A DNA stretch of 38,625 nt, taken from the NCBI GenBank assembly GCA_026627345.1, contig JAPNUP010000105.1:1-38625 (forward strand), written 5' to 3'. This DNA is from Bacillota bacterium. GTDB taxonomy: Bacteria; Bacillota; Bacilli; Alicyclobacillales; SLC66. A model generated the notes under the pieces. That model did no database searches. It worked only from the letters and a program-made list of their open reading frames with translations, and had not been told where the DNA came from. Of the stretch, positions 1 to 8,721 are shown piece by piece. Numbering within the stretch: the stretch's first letter is position 1; the number at the start of each line of letters is the position of its first letter. Both the position numbers and the translations under genes were made by a program.

Positions 1-237
1 GAGGTGATCGAGCGGCCCAACTTCTTGGAAAAATTCATCAAGCGCGTTCACATCGCGAAAATCGAGCGTGTACCCGGCGACTTTGCCGCCAAGCTTAGAC
101 TGCGCAGTCTTCAACTTCTCGGCAGACCGGCTCGCTACGATAACCTTGGCCCCGGCCTCTACAAATGCTTTCGAAACGGCTAAGCCTATTCCTGAGGTAC
201 CACCAATGATAACGACTATCTGATTGTCTAAAGACAT
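1..237 (-). CDS. SDR-family oxidoreductase, partial (N-terminus only)
   Basis: This is the first 79 codons of a short-chain dehydrogenase/reductase; the rest lies beyond the left edge. The N-terminus begins MSLDNQIVVIIGGTSGIGLA, with the NAD(P)-binding G-G-T-S-G-I-G turn of the Rossmann fold. Later come V-I-V-A-S-R-S (end of beta-2, where NADPH-preferring enzymes carry a basic residue) and the L-D-F-R-D segment that contacts the adenine. The ATG at 237 has a GGGAGG ribosome binding site a few bases upstream. A plausible promoter lies at 324-351. The catalytic Ser/Tyr/Lys part is outside the window, so substrate and activity cannot be judged. Confidence 0.85.
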   Translation of the reverse strand, partial: MSLDNQIVVIIGGTSGIGLAVSKAFVEAGAKVIVASRSAEKLKTAQSKLGGKVAGYTLDFRDVNALDEFFQEVGPLDHL

Positions 238-323
238 CGTCGTTCCTCCCAACGTTTGTGTAATGGCTCACTTTAGTGAAGCGAAATTTGACCCTAGGCT
301 CACGTACGAGCCATGCTTACTTT

Positions 324-351
324 ATCATACTTATGAACTTTTCTAAAGCAA
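324..351 (-). promoter_or_regulatory. Predicted vegetative promoter for the SDR gene
   Basis: Read on the minus strand, TTGCTT (346-351) is followed after 16 bases by TATGAT (324-329), which fits a SigA-type promoter. Transcription would start near 317 and give a leader of about 80 bases before the ATG at 237. A GGCTC/GAGCC inverted repeat (297-312) falls just inside the transcript. Confidence 0.5.
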
Positions 352-352
352 T

Positions 353-364
353 GACTGGCCAGTC
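353..364. promoter_or_regulatory. 12-bp perfect palindrome next to the -35 element, possible operator
   Basis: GACTGGCCAGTC is a gapless self-complementary 12-mer directly upstream of the predicted -35 box of the SDR promoter and between two same-strand genes. With no loop it cannot be a terminator, so a dimeric DNA-binding protein is the likelier reader. Chance occurrence cannot be excluded. Confidence 0.3.
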
Positions 365-384
365 GAGCGATGTTAACTTGAAAC

Positions 385-1824
385 TTACATTGACGGACCT
401 TGCTTCCCGTCCGTATCGGTTCCTGCAGCAAATCCACGGCGCGTCATTTCTCCCCATGAGCGGTTCCCACGCAGATAGTCAAAGAATGCCTGTGTGCGCC
501 ACAGTACTGTGAGTTGCCGATATCCGAAGTTTTCGATGACGCTTGCTGCAAAAAGAATGAGCAGATCAGTCACTCGTTCGTATTTATGAAAGCTGATTTC
601 TTCAATAAGCACAGAGCTTACTGACAGAAAGATTCCGTAGAGAATCGCGACAGATATGAATAACCAAAAAAATTGCAAATCTACATAACCGAACGCAAAA
701 GCGAGAGGAACCGTGATGTAGCCGGTTAACTCCACAATGGGTCCGAATAACTCAAAAAAGATAAAGTATGGAAAAGTAATGAGTCCAATTCGTCCGTAGC
801 GCGGATTAAACAACATCGCTTTGTGGAGGCGCAATGTATCCATCAGTCCGCGATGCCAGCGGTTACGCTGTTTGCGCAAAGTGGATAGATCTTCTGGGGC
901 TTCAGTCCAACAAACCGGATCGGGAACAAATTCGATGCGGTAGGGCCGCTTCCATTGTCTTAACTTGTGATGTATTCTGACCACAAGCTCCATATCTTCC
1001 CCGATACAACCAGATCTATATCCACCCACTTCGATGACGATATCTTTGCGAAATAGTCCAAAAGCACCGGAGATGATGAGGAGCATCTTCAAGACGCTTA
1101 ATCCCTGACGACCTAGCAAGAATGCTCGCAGGTACTCCACAACCTGCACGCGCACACGCCATTTATGTGGCACACGAGTTTCGATCACACGCCCAGCTTC
1201 AATGGACCCATCGTTGATGACTCGCACACTGCCGCCCGTCGCAACCACACGTTCAGGATCTTGCAGAAAGGGCCAGGCCACCTTAGCTAACGCATCTGGT
1301 TCTACGATCGAGTCGGCGTCGATAGCACATATTAAAGGAAACTGTGAAATATTGATCCCGGCATTCAGTGAATCTGCCTTGCCGCCATTCTCTTTGTCAA
1401 CCACAACAAGAGAGGGATAGGCCCGCGATTTATAGATCTCTACGATGGGCTGCGTTGGTACGGCGTCTACGGTCTCTTTTCCAATTGCGTATAGGGAAAA
1501 TTCGTTTTTCAGTATTTGTAAGGTATCATCTTGGGACCCGTCGTTGACCACAATAACCTCATATTGCGGATATTCAAGTAAAAGGAGACCTCGTACACTC
1601 TGGGCAATAGTTGCCACTTCATTGAATGCCGGGACGAGTAAACTGATGGGAGGCGTGTAACGCGCTTGAAAGACTTCGTGAGAGAACGTAGAGTATAACA
1701 TCTGCCGACGCACGGAAAACAGAGCTACGACGTTCAGCATCAGATAAAAGGAATTGATGGCACCAAAGTACAAAACAACAAAGTAGTTATAGATCGTGTA
1801 CAATTCGCGAGCGAAGCCACTCAT
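385..1824 (-). CDS. Processive family-2 glycosyltransferase (membrane, polysaccharide synthase type)
   Basis: This 479-residue protein has the architecture of HasA/NodC/PgaC/BcsA-type synthases. An N-terminal membrane segment (about residues 10-40) is followed by a cytosolic GT-A domain with V-N-D-G-S-Q-D-D near residue 93, D-A-D-S near 169-172, a G-E-D motif, and Q-R-N-R-W near 318-322 (the Q-x-x-R-W signature of processive beta-glycosyltransferases). Several transmembrane helices follow. Such enzymes polymerise a sugar from a nucleotide-sugar and extrude it; which sugar cannot be read here. The ATG at 1824 was chosen because it overlaps the previous stop as ATGA and has a GGAGG site. A longer in-frame start at 1878 adds a poor N-terminus. 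It is the last gene of an operon led by a hybrid kinase. Confidence 0.85.
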   Translation of the reverse strand: MSGFARELYTIYNYFVVLYFGAINSFYLMLNVVALFSVRRQMLYSTFSHEVFQARYTPPISLLVPAFNEVATIAQSVRGLLLLEYPQYEVIVVNDGSQDDTLQILKNEFSLYAIGKETVDAVPTQPIVEIYKSRAYPSLVVVDKENGGKADSLNAGINISQFPLICAIDADSIVEPDALAKVAWPFLQDPERVVATGGSVRVINDGSIEAGRVIETRVPHKWRVRVQVVEYLRAFLLGRQGLSVLKMLLIISGAFGLFRKDIVIEVGGYRSGCIGEDMELVVRIHHKLRQWKRPYRIEFVPDPVCWTEAPEDLSTLRKQRNRWHRGLMDTLRLHKAMLFNPRYGRIGLITFPYFIFFELFGPIVELTGYITVPLAFAFGYVDLQFFWLFISVAILYGIFLSVSSVLIEEISFHKYERVTDLLILFAASVIENFGYRQLTVLWRTQAFFDYLRGNRSWGEMTRRGFAAGTDTDGKQGPSM

Positions 1825-2867
1825 GGCAATTCCTCCACAGGCAAAGAACGGTGGCGGCTTGCAAAGGTAAACCACCATTGCTGACTGACCGGCAGATTTT
1901 CACCCGTCCACCCGAACTGTTGCAAAGCCATAGCAGCTTCCTTCGAAACACGAGAATCCCCGTCTGTCAGTCGGGCCACGATGTCCTGCTCATATTGCAT
2001 TGCGCCGAGCGTCGCGAGTGCGCGTACCGCCATCATGCGAACGACGGGGTGTGGATCCGTCAGACGCGACGCAAGTGAATCAGTAGCGTCCCTACCTTCG
2101 CATTGGGTCAGAGCACGTACCGCATTGATTCGAACTTCCGATTTTTCCGACTCGATAAACTGCATGAGACAGGGAACAGCCGAGGACGCGCCAATTTCGC
2201 CGATGATCCGAACGGCTAGCCCGGCATTGGGTGATGCCGGGTAGTCCTCTACAAACTTGGTCAGATAGGGAACAACGGCCCCCCCAATATGAATCAAGGT
2301 TTCTGCGAGGACGAGCATCATGACGCGGCTTTCCAATGTCAACAGGCGAACGAACTCTTCATACTCCTTATAGCCAAGGCGATATAGCGTCTGCGCCACG
2401 CGCACCCGGAGCATAACCAGCCTATCCGTGCGCAGCGCATGAATAAGCCCAGGCAGGCACTTGTCGGTTGCCATGACCTCTAGTCGAGCCATCGCCTTGA
2501 TACGCCTGCTCTTGAAGCGACTACGCAAGAGTAGTAAGTCTTGTTCCAGATACCCCAATGATTCATAGTGCGACCGCACAACCACCTGCATATCTCCCTT
2601 GATCTGCCGCGCAACGCGCACCAGAAATTCTTTCAGAAGATACTTCGGAAGCCGAACGGCGTGATCAGACCATTTCATCGGCGTCGCACCTTCTGCAACC
2701 AGAAAAAGCAGATACTCACGGCTCAGTTCATCGAGACGTCTTGTGCGAGAAAGCTGACGGCGTTGCGCGACATAGCGATGCATAAGTACCGCCACCGAGA
2801 GCCCAAGAACCACGACCATGAGAATAACAAACACATCAATGATTATGGCAACGACACTATCCACCAT
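1821..2867 (-). CDS. Membrane-anchored HEAT-repeat protein
   Basis: 348 residues. Residues 1-27 form a hydrophobic helix (V-V-A-I-I-I-D-V-F-V-I-L-M-V-V-V), followed by a soluble region with at least four HEAT/PBS-lyase-like repeats. The clearest is the segment around D-P-H-P-V-V-R-M-M-A-V-R-A-L, the typical D-x-x-x-x-V-R-x-x-A helix pair. HEAT repeats are protein-protein scaffolds, so this may link the upstream signalling proteins to the glycosyltransferase encoded 3'. The start at 2867 overlaps the response-regulator stop by 11 bases; a longer reading to 2945 would overlap far more. Its stop shares ATGA with the glycosyltransferase start, so translational coupling is likely. No enzymatic residues were recognised. 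Confidence 0.75.
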   Translation of the reverse strand: MVDSVVAIIIDVFVILMVVVLGLSVAVLMHRYVAQRRQLSRTRRLDELSREYLLFLVAEGATPMKWSDHAVRLPKYLLKEFLVRVARQIKGDMQVVVRSHYESLGYLEQDLLLLRSRFKSRRIKAMARLEVMATDKCLPGLIHALRTDRLVMLRVRVAQTLYRLGYKEYEEFVRLLTLESRVMMLVLAETLIHIGGAVVPYLTKFVEDYPASPNAGLAVRIIGEIGASSAVPCLMQFIESEKSEVRINAVRALTQCEGRDATDSLASRLTDPHPVVRMMAVRALATLGAMQYEQDIVARLTDGDSRVSKEAAMALQQFGWTGENLPVSQQWWFTFASRHRSLPVEELP

Positions 2868-3252
2868 TGACCACACCCAGCCATCGTTTGCAGCGCAGCG
2901 CGACTTCTGCTGGACTGAATGGCTTTGCCAGATAGTCGTTGGCACCTAACTCGAGCCCATGAATAACGTTCATTTCCTGTGCTTTAGCGGTTAACATGAT
3001 TACCGGGAGTATGGGCCACTTCTTGCGGATCTCAGTCAGCACATAGAACCCGTCGTACCCTGGAATCATGACATCCAAAAGCACCAAATCTGCAGAGTTC
3101 TGTTCCAGCCAATCGAGTGCGACTCGACCATCTGTCATTACCTCACAGGTATAGCCGATGTTCTCCAGTTTGAAGCGTAGTAAGCGGCATACATCTACAT
3201 CGTCGTCGACAATGAGGATGGTCGTCATATCAGTCACCCGCCTGACACTCAT
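2857..3252 (-). CDS. Single-domain response regulator (REC only)
   Basis: 131 residues containing only a CheY-like receiver. I-L-I-V-D-D-D (acidic pocket), L-V-L-L-D-V-M-I-P-G (phospho-acceptor Asp), M-L-T-A-K-A (switch Thr/Ala) and L-A-K-P-F (invariant Lys) are all present. There is no DNA-binding output domain, so it probably acts through protein contacts, perhaps on the HEAT protein or glycosyltransferase. The ATG at 3252 overlaps the kinase stop as ATGA and has GAGGAAAG nine bases upstream. An alternative ATG at 3228 (protein starting MTTILIVDDD) also fits the fold and would give 123 residues. Confidence 0.85.
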   Translation of the reverse strand: MSVRRVTDMTTILIVDDDVDVCRLLRFKLENIGYTCEVMTDGRVALDWLEQNSADLVLLDVMIPGYDGFYVLTEIRKKWPILPVIMLTAKAQEMNVIHGLELGANDYLAKPFSPAEVALRCKRWLGVVNGG

Positions 3253-6134
3253 GATAGAGAACTTTCCTCATAGACCACTTGAACTCGGGACAGATACGTT
3301 TCAAATTCCGCAAGAATTTGCTTAATCAAATCAGTGTTTTGCCTCTGCGCGGCCAACTCCATCTTGCTTCCGCATTCACTGATAAAATCAAATCCGTAAC
3401 CTGATCCACTACCCTTCATCTTGTGCGCCAAAGTCTGAATCACATCCAAGTGGCCTTCGCGAAGCGCCAACCAGATGGCCTTCACATCACCGGAACGGCG
3501 TTCCAGATATCCCGGGATGAGGGGCTTTAACTCCGTTTCTACTTTAACGACGATGTGTCCGTCACGAACCAAATGATCCTCCAATGCTTTTAGCAAAGTG
3601 CCTTTGCGGATAGGTTTGGTAAGATGAGACGTACAGCCTGCTTGCATGCTTTTCTCTGCATCGCCTGGCAAGGAGTTCGCAGACAAAGCGAGAATCGGGA
3701 CAGGTAGTTTGCCTGTATTTTTTTCCAGTTGCCGTATTTGGCGAGTCGCTGTGTAACCATCCACCTCAGGCATCTGGATGTCCATCAAAATCAGATCAAC
3801 GCACTCTCTACTGTAAATCTCGACTGCCTCACGTCCATCGCTGGCTAGCAAGATAAAATACGGCTCCTCTTTGAGGTACTGCTGGATAAGAAAACGATTA
3901 TCTTCAGAGTCTTCTGCGAGCAAGATGCGTTTGGCCTGTGGTTCACTACTAGCCAACTTTCCATGCGGGTCTTGTTCTCGAATGGGGCCACCATTTATCA
4001 GGGCATTGTGCACCGCTTGGACCACCGCATATTTTTTCACAGGTTTAACCAGATACGAAACAATTCCCGCATCTCGCGCTCGCTCGGCATCTCCAGGTCG
4101 ATGGTCAGAGGTGAGCAGTATCACACGCGACATACTAACTCCAGCATCATCGCGCAGTCGCAAGGCGGTCTGGTAACCATCCAAATCAGGCATTTGCGCA
4201 TCGAGTAGTACGGCATCAAACCCGTAGCCCGACTTTCGTGCTGTCTCGATCAAACGGAGGGCTTCGTATCCGCTCGCAGCCTCCTTCACAACGGCACCGC
4301 AGGAAACCAGCATTTCACCAATGACAAAGCGGTTGGTGCGGTTATCATCGATCACAAGTAGTCGTTTCCCAGAGAAAACCTTATGGCTGAGAACTCCCAC
4401 TTGCCCATTGTAATTCTCACCCTGATTTACCTCTTGTTCCACTTCTAGAGGCACGCAAAAGTAGAACGTACTGCCCTTGCCTACTTCACTGATCACTCCT
4501 ATGGATCCGCCCATACGTTCTACCAATTGTCGGGATATATCAAGACCCAGACCACTTCCGCCGTATTTGCGACTCGTCGATGCATCGGCCTGAGTAAAAG
4601 GTTCAAATACCGTCTCGAGTTTTTCCTCTGGTATCCCGATGCCGGTGTCGCGTACGCCGAAGTGAAGCGTCGTCCATCGCGGGGAGGCTATGCGTTGATC
4701 TGGCAGAACGCTTGCGCCTATCTTGTTTACAATCGGCTCAAGGCTAGTCGTGTCCACATGATTTCGAGTATGATCGACCGATACCTCCAACAGAATCTCC
4801 CCCGATTCTGTAAACTTGATGGCATTACCAGCCAAGTTGAGAATGATCTGTCGAAGGCGATCTGCATCACCAATGACCTGCTCGGGTACATCTGGGTCCA
4901 CGCGCACAGCAATTTCCAGCCGTTTCGTGTGAGCTCGCGGCGCAATGACGTCGGCCACCACTTCCATCACTTCACGGACTGAAAATGGGAGACTCTCCAA
5001 CTCTAACTGGCCTGACTCGATTTTCGAGAGATCGAGAATATCATTGATGAGTTTGAGTAACTGATCCCCAGATCGCTGAAATACCTCTACATACCTTCGC
5101 TGCTCAAACGTCAGCGAGGTTTCCATGAGCAAATCGGCCATTCCGATGATTGCGTTCATTGGCGTACGAATCTCGTGGCTCATCGTGGCGAGAAACTGAC
5201 TCTTGGCCAGTGTAGCCGCCATTGCTTTCTCACTGCTTTCACGCAGAGTTCGCTCGATATTCTCCTGAATCGTGACGTCCCGAACCGCTGCGACACGCAC
5301 CATTTCGTTACCTATATGAACATTTCTCGCCTCGACCTCGGCGCGAAAGTGACTGCCATCGCGACGTACTGCCGTAAATCGATACGAAGACTGCGATTCA
5401 GCGAGTCTCTCGCGTATGTCTGCTTGCACTTCAGTCGGCACCAGTGACAACGCTTGGATACCGATGACGTCTTCAATCGTTTCATAGCCAAAGATACGGG
5501 CAAATTGGCGGTTCACGTCTCGGATTACTCCGTTTCGTTGAACGGAAAGTCCTTCTATAGTCGCTTCCGTAAGTAGACGAAGGCGTTCTTCACTGAGTGT
5601 CAGGGTTTTCTCTAATTGTGTGCGATGTACAATGTCTAGCTCAGCTTCTACCCACTTAGACAGATCTTTAAGATGTTGCCGCTCGGTCTCTGAGAAGTGG
5701 CGTGCCTTGTTATCAATCAAACACAACGTACCGACTTTTTGGCCATTGCGGGCCCGAACAGGGTTGCCGGCATAAAAGTGTATGAATGGAGCCCCCACGA
5801 CGAGGGGATTGTCCCAAAACCGCTCATCCGCTGAGGCGTCCTCAATAACCATCACCTCATCCTGCAAGATGGCATGCCCGCAAAAGGAGATGTCCCGCGA
5901 GGTTTCTGCAGCCAGCATCCCTATCCTCGCCTTGAACCACTGCCGATTCGCATCGACGATGGTAATCACGACGGTCGGCACCCGAAAAATTTCACGTGCC
6001 ACTCGCACGATCCGATCGTACCTTTCCTCCGGTAACGTATCGAGAACCTGTAGGTCACGTATCGTTTGCAGGCGCATATTTTCATCGGGCGGCAATTTTG
6101 GAGTTATCACTGTACGACTCGCTCCCGCATTCAA
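3249..6134 (-). CDS. Hybrid sensor histidine kinase (GAF-PAS-HisKA-HATPase-REC-REC-Hpt)
   Basis: 961 residues, no membrane segment. Order: GAF domain (about 25-175, with F-C-G-H-A-I-L), PAS (about 185-295), HisKA with phospho-acceptor His320 in M-S-H-E-I-R-T-P-M-N, HATPase_c (N-box N-A-I-K-F-T, G-box D-T-G-I-G-I-P and G-G-S-G-L-G-L), REC1 (about 589-710, Asp in L-L-D-A-Q-M-P), REC2 (about 735-860, Asp in L-M-D-I-Q-M-P) and a C-terminal Hpt domain with His in A-H-K-M-K-G-S-G. It is a complete cytosolic phosphorelay in one chain. The likely partner is the REC-only protein encoded immediately downstream. Start ATG 6134 has only a weak ribosome site, but the next Met has none. The signal it senses is unknown. 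Confidence 0.9.
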   Translation of the reverse strand: MNAGASRTVITPKLPPDENMRLQTIRDLQVLDTLPEERYDRIVRVAREIFRVPTVVITIVDANRQWFKARIGMLAAETSRDISFCGHAILQDEVMVIEDASADERFWDNPLVVGAPFIHFYAGNPVRARNGQKVGTLCLIDNKARHFSETERQHLKDLSKWVEAELDIVHRTQLEKTLTLSEERLRLLTEATIEGLSVQRNGVIRDVNRQFARIFGYETIEDVIGIQALSLVPTEVQADIRERLAESQSSYRFTAVRRDGSHFRAEVEARNVHIGNEMVRVAAVRDVTIQENIERTLRESSEKAMAATLAKSQFLATMSHEIRTPMNAIIGMADLLMETSLTFEQRRYVEVFQRSGDQLLKLINDILDLSKIESGQLELESLPFSVREVMEVVADVIAPRAHTKRLEIAVRVDPDVPEQVIGDADRLRQIILNLAGNAIKFTESGEILLEVSVDHTRNHVDTTSLEPIVNKIGASVLPDQRIASPRWTTLHFGVRDTGIGIPEEKLETVFEPFTQADASTSRKYGGSGLGLDISRQLVERMGGSIGVISEVGKGSTFYFCVPLEVEQEVNQGENYNGQVGVLSHKVFSGKRLLVIDDNRTNRFVIGEMLVSCGAVVKEAASGYEALRLIETARKSGYGFDAVLLDAQMPDLDGYQTALRLRDDAGVSMSRVILLTSDHRPGDAERARDAGIVSYLVKPVKKYAVVQAVHNALINGGPIREQDPHGKLASSEPQAKRILLAEDSEDNRFLIQQYLKEEPYFILLASDGREAVEIYSRECVDLILMDIQMPEVDGYTATRQIRQLEKNTGKLPVPILALSANSLPGDAEKSMQAGCTSHLTKPIRKGTLLKALEDHLVRDGHIVVKVETELKPLIPGYLERRSGDVKAIWLALREGHLDVIQTLAHKMKGSGSGYGFDFISECGSKMELAAQRQNTDLIKQILAEFETYLSRVQVVYEESSLS

Positions 6135-6227
6135 AGTGATGGCTTCTCGCCATAGATATAGTCGCTGCCTACGGAGTCGTTTTCTCTGTCTGAGCCAACT
6201 CTACAGAAAATCTAGTGAATCGACAAT

Positions 6228-6256
6228 ATTCTATACTTGGTGGGTTTGGATTGCAA
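6228..6256 (-). promoter_or_regulatory. Predicted promoter for the kinase-glycosyltransferase operon
   Basis: On the minus strand TTGCAA (6251-6256), a 17-base spacer and TAGAAT (6228-6233) make a plausible SigA-type promoter about 95 bases upstream of the kinase start. The rest of the 258-base divergent gap (6135-6392) shows no gene. Confidence 0.45.
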
Positions 6257-6392
6257 AAGCGTCTGGCATCCCGATTACCACTATTCCTACTGTGCCTTGT
6301 CTTTGATCACCAGCCAAATTGAGCCAGAAGAATTGCAAATTAGGCATCTATGATTATTTCGCACATATGCTGTTCGGGGGGAGGAAGATGCT

Positions 6393-7661
6393 GTGAATCT
6401 TCATGTTGTTCGTGCAGGCGCATCCATTTGGAGTATCGCCAGTCAATACGGTGTGACACCGAACGCGATCCAGTCGCTCAATCAACTACCATCTAGCCGT
6501 ATCGTTCCGGGACAAACACTGCTCATTCCCACAAAGGCAAGATCGTACGCGGTCATGCCGGGCGATACACTCTCTACGATTGCCAGTAGCTACGGACTGA
6601 GTTTATCGGCATTGCTTGCGGCTAATCCGCAGATAAAGGGTACAGCCATTGCCTATGGCGACATGATCAAGCTCCCTGCCGTCTCTAGACCAGACAAAGT
6701 GGCACTTGGCTTTCTCGAATTGACGCAGCCTGAGGCAGACCGCATGCATGTCTCTACTAATGCACCCTACTATACCTATCTATCCTTATTCGGTTATGGC
6801 ATGAATACAGCCGGCTCTATCATTCCCGCTAAAGACAAGCCCGCGCTACAAGCTATGTCGCAAACCAGAGCCATGCCAGCCGCTACTTTTTCCAACTGGA
6901 CGGGTACGGACTTTAGCCCTGACGTAGTCCATACGGTATTGTCCAATGCGTCCTTGCGAGGACAATACATCACAGAAATGCTCAGTATTGTACAATCCAA
7001 AAGCTATCGGGCGGTGGTCATCGATTTCGAGAGTTTGCATGCCGCAGACAGGGAGTCATTTGTCCAATTCCTCGATCAACTATCGGATAAACTGCAACCT
7101 TTGCACATCGCGTTGATTGTCTGTCTGATGCCGATCACTGGTCACCTTGACTACGAGGGGCCAATCGTTCAGGCGTATGATTATGACGGCATCGCCAGGC
7201 ATGCCACATACATCATGCTCATGTCATACAACTGGGCCTGGCCCGGCGGGCCGCCCGGACCTATCGCCCCTCTGTCACTAGTCGAGGACAACATTCGCTA
7301 TGCCTTACAACAGATGTCGAGTCAGCAAATCCTGCTCGGGTTGATTCGCTATGGTTATGATTGGGCGCTTCCCTATCAGGCCGGTGAAGCTACCAAAACA
7401 TGGGGTGTGCAGGCTGTAGTGGAGAAAGCCATGTATGAACAGATTGCTATCCATTTTGACAAGCCAAGTGCGACTCCGTATCTCCACTACTGGGATGGCA
7501 ACGGCAAACAGCATGTCATCTGGTTTGAAGATGCGCGCAGTCTGCAATTCAAATTTCAACTTGTGCAAAAGTACCAGTTAGCTGGAATCGCAGCTTGGGA
7601 GCTGAGCGAGCGTTTTGCACAATTCAACCCACTTATGACTGACCAATTTCAAATTCAGTGA
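6393..7661 (+). CDS. LysM-GH18 spore peptidoglycan hydrolase (SleL/YaaH-like)
   Basis: 422 residues: two LysM repeats (about 1-47 and 51-96) followed by a glycoside hydrolase 18 barrel (about 105-415). Glu213 in V-V-I-D-F-E-S is the expected catalytic acid of the D-x-x-D-x-D-x-E-type motif, although the motif is abbreviated. The layout matches SleL/YaaH, N-acetylglucosaminidases that act on cortex muropeptides during germination and are deposited on spores. There is no signal peptide, as expected for a protein made in the mother cell. The start is GTG with GGGGGGAGG (6376-6384) eight bases upstream. The protein could instead act on vegetative wall, but the domain order favours spores. Confidence 0.85.
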   Translation: MNLHVVRAGASIWSIASQYGVTPNAIQSLNQLPSSRIVPGQTLLIPTKARSYAVMPGDTLSTIASSYGLSLSALLAANPQIKGTAIAYGDMIKLPAVSRPDKVALGFLELTQPEADRMHVSTNAPYYTYLSLFGYGMNTAGSIIPAKDKPALQAMSQTRAMPAATFSNWTGTDFSPDVVHTVLSNASLRGQYITEMLSIVQSKSYRAVVIDFESLHAADRESFVQFLDQLSDKLQPLHIALIVCLMPITGHLDYEGPIVQAYDYDGIARHATYIMLMSYNWAWPGGPPGPIAPLSLVEDNIRYALQQMSSQQILLGLIRYGYDWALPYQAGEATKTWGVQAVVEKAMYEQIAIHFDKPSATPYLHYWDGNGKQHVIWFEDARSLQFKFQLVQKYQLAGIAAWELSERFAQFNPLMTDQFQIQ

Positions 7662-7761
7662 AGGCATGTGCCTCGATCTGCCCCTTTTTGCCCTTCCCTC
7701 TCACCCCTTGCTACCTAGTGATACTATAGAGGTGCAAGGATGATGCGAGGGGGAAAGATCA

Positions 7762-8679
7762 GTGACAAAGAGACTGGATAGCCAACACGTGATCTACGCG
7801 ATGTCGTCGGCTCATCAACCCGTCATGACAGTCCAAAGCGAGGAAGAAATCGAAATCCAGACCTGTGATTGTTTCGAAAACCAAATTCAGGATGATACAC
7901 AAGATTTTGGGCGGTTAGACTGGGAACGCATCAATCCGGCAACCGGCCCTATCTACGTGGAGAATGCGGAGCCTGGTGATTTACTGATCGTATCGATCAA
8001 GAAGATAGAGTTGGCCAATCACGGGGTGATGACAACGGGCCCAAACCTCGGTGTGCTCGGCGATGAATTGTTACAGAACGTCATTCGTATCGTGCCGATT
8101 GTAGATGGCAAAGTCATTTTCTCGGACGACTTGCATCTGCCCGTCAATCCGATGATCGGCGTCATCGGCACTGCACCTCGGTCAGGAAGCATCCCCTGTG
8201 GCACGCCGGGCGAACATGGTGGCAATATGGACTGTAAACGCATCACAGAAGGCGCTCATCTTATTTTGCCGGTCAATGTGAAAGGAGCACTATTTGCACT
8301 AGGTGATCTCCACGCGGCGATGGGAGATGGCGAAGTGGCTGTATGCGGGATCGAAGTGGCAGGAAAAGTTACTGTGCAGTTCCACGTGATCAAGGGCGAG
8401 TCGTGGCCTGTGCCGATGCTTATAAACGATGACACCATCATGACGATCGCCTCTGAGACACTGTTGGACGATGCGGCCAACAGTGCGACGAAAAACATGG
8501 CTCACTTTCTCGAAGAGCAGTGTCACATGGAGAAGGCCGAAGCGACTTTCTTATTAAGCATCGCCAGTGATCTGCGCATCTGCCAGGTTGTGGACCCTTT
8601 GAAGACAGCCCGCGTAGAGTTGCCACGGTGGATCGTAGAGAAGAAAGGGTTTCGGTTTCCCGAACTTCAGAACAGTTGA
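7762..8679 (+). CDS. Acetamidase/formamidase family protein
   Basis: 305 residues matching the FmdA/AmdA family, zinc-dependent amidases that release ammonia from formamide or acetamide. Recognisable segments are the N-terminal T-G-P-I-Y-V-E-N-A-E-P-G-D-L-L strand, the G-V-I-G-T-A-P region, H-G-G-N-M-D-C-K, and L-G-D-L-H-A-A-M-G-D-G-E-V, the family hallmark with metal-binding His/Asp. Length is typical of the short bacterial branch. The GTG start has GAGGGGGAAAG upstream. It stands alone on the plus strand, 100 bases after the LysM hydrolase, and no amide or urea transporter is adjacent. Substrate is therefore unassigned. Confidence 0.85.
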   Translation: MTKRLDSQHVIYAMSSAHQPVMTVQSEEEIEIQTCDCFENQIQDDTQDFGRLDWERINPATGPIYVENAEPGDLLIVSIKKIELANHGVMTTGPNLGVLGDELLQNVIRIVPIVDGKVIFSDDLHLPVNPMIGVIGTAPRSGSIPCGTPGEHGGNMDCKRITEGAHLILPVNVKGALFALGDLHAAMGDGEVAVCGIEVAGKVTVQFHVIKGESWPVPMLINDDTIMTIASETLLDDAANSATKNMAHFLEEQCHMEKAEATFLLSIASDLRICQVVDPLKTARVELPRWIVEKKGFRFPELQNS

Positions 8680-8689
8680 CGCCAAGTAT

Positions 8690-8721
8690 GGTGCACAGGT
8701 TTAAGGTTAGACCTGTGCACC
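8690..8721. terminator. 11-bp perfect inverted repeat between convergent genes (possible bidirectional terminator)
   Basis: GGTGCACAGGT (8690-8700) and its exact complement (8711-8721) flank a 10-base loop. It follows the amidase stop and covers the last codons and stop of the opposing epimerase gene. Neither side has a U-rich tail, so it may be a weak terminator or a 3' stabilising hairpin. Confidence 0.5.
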
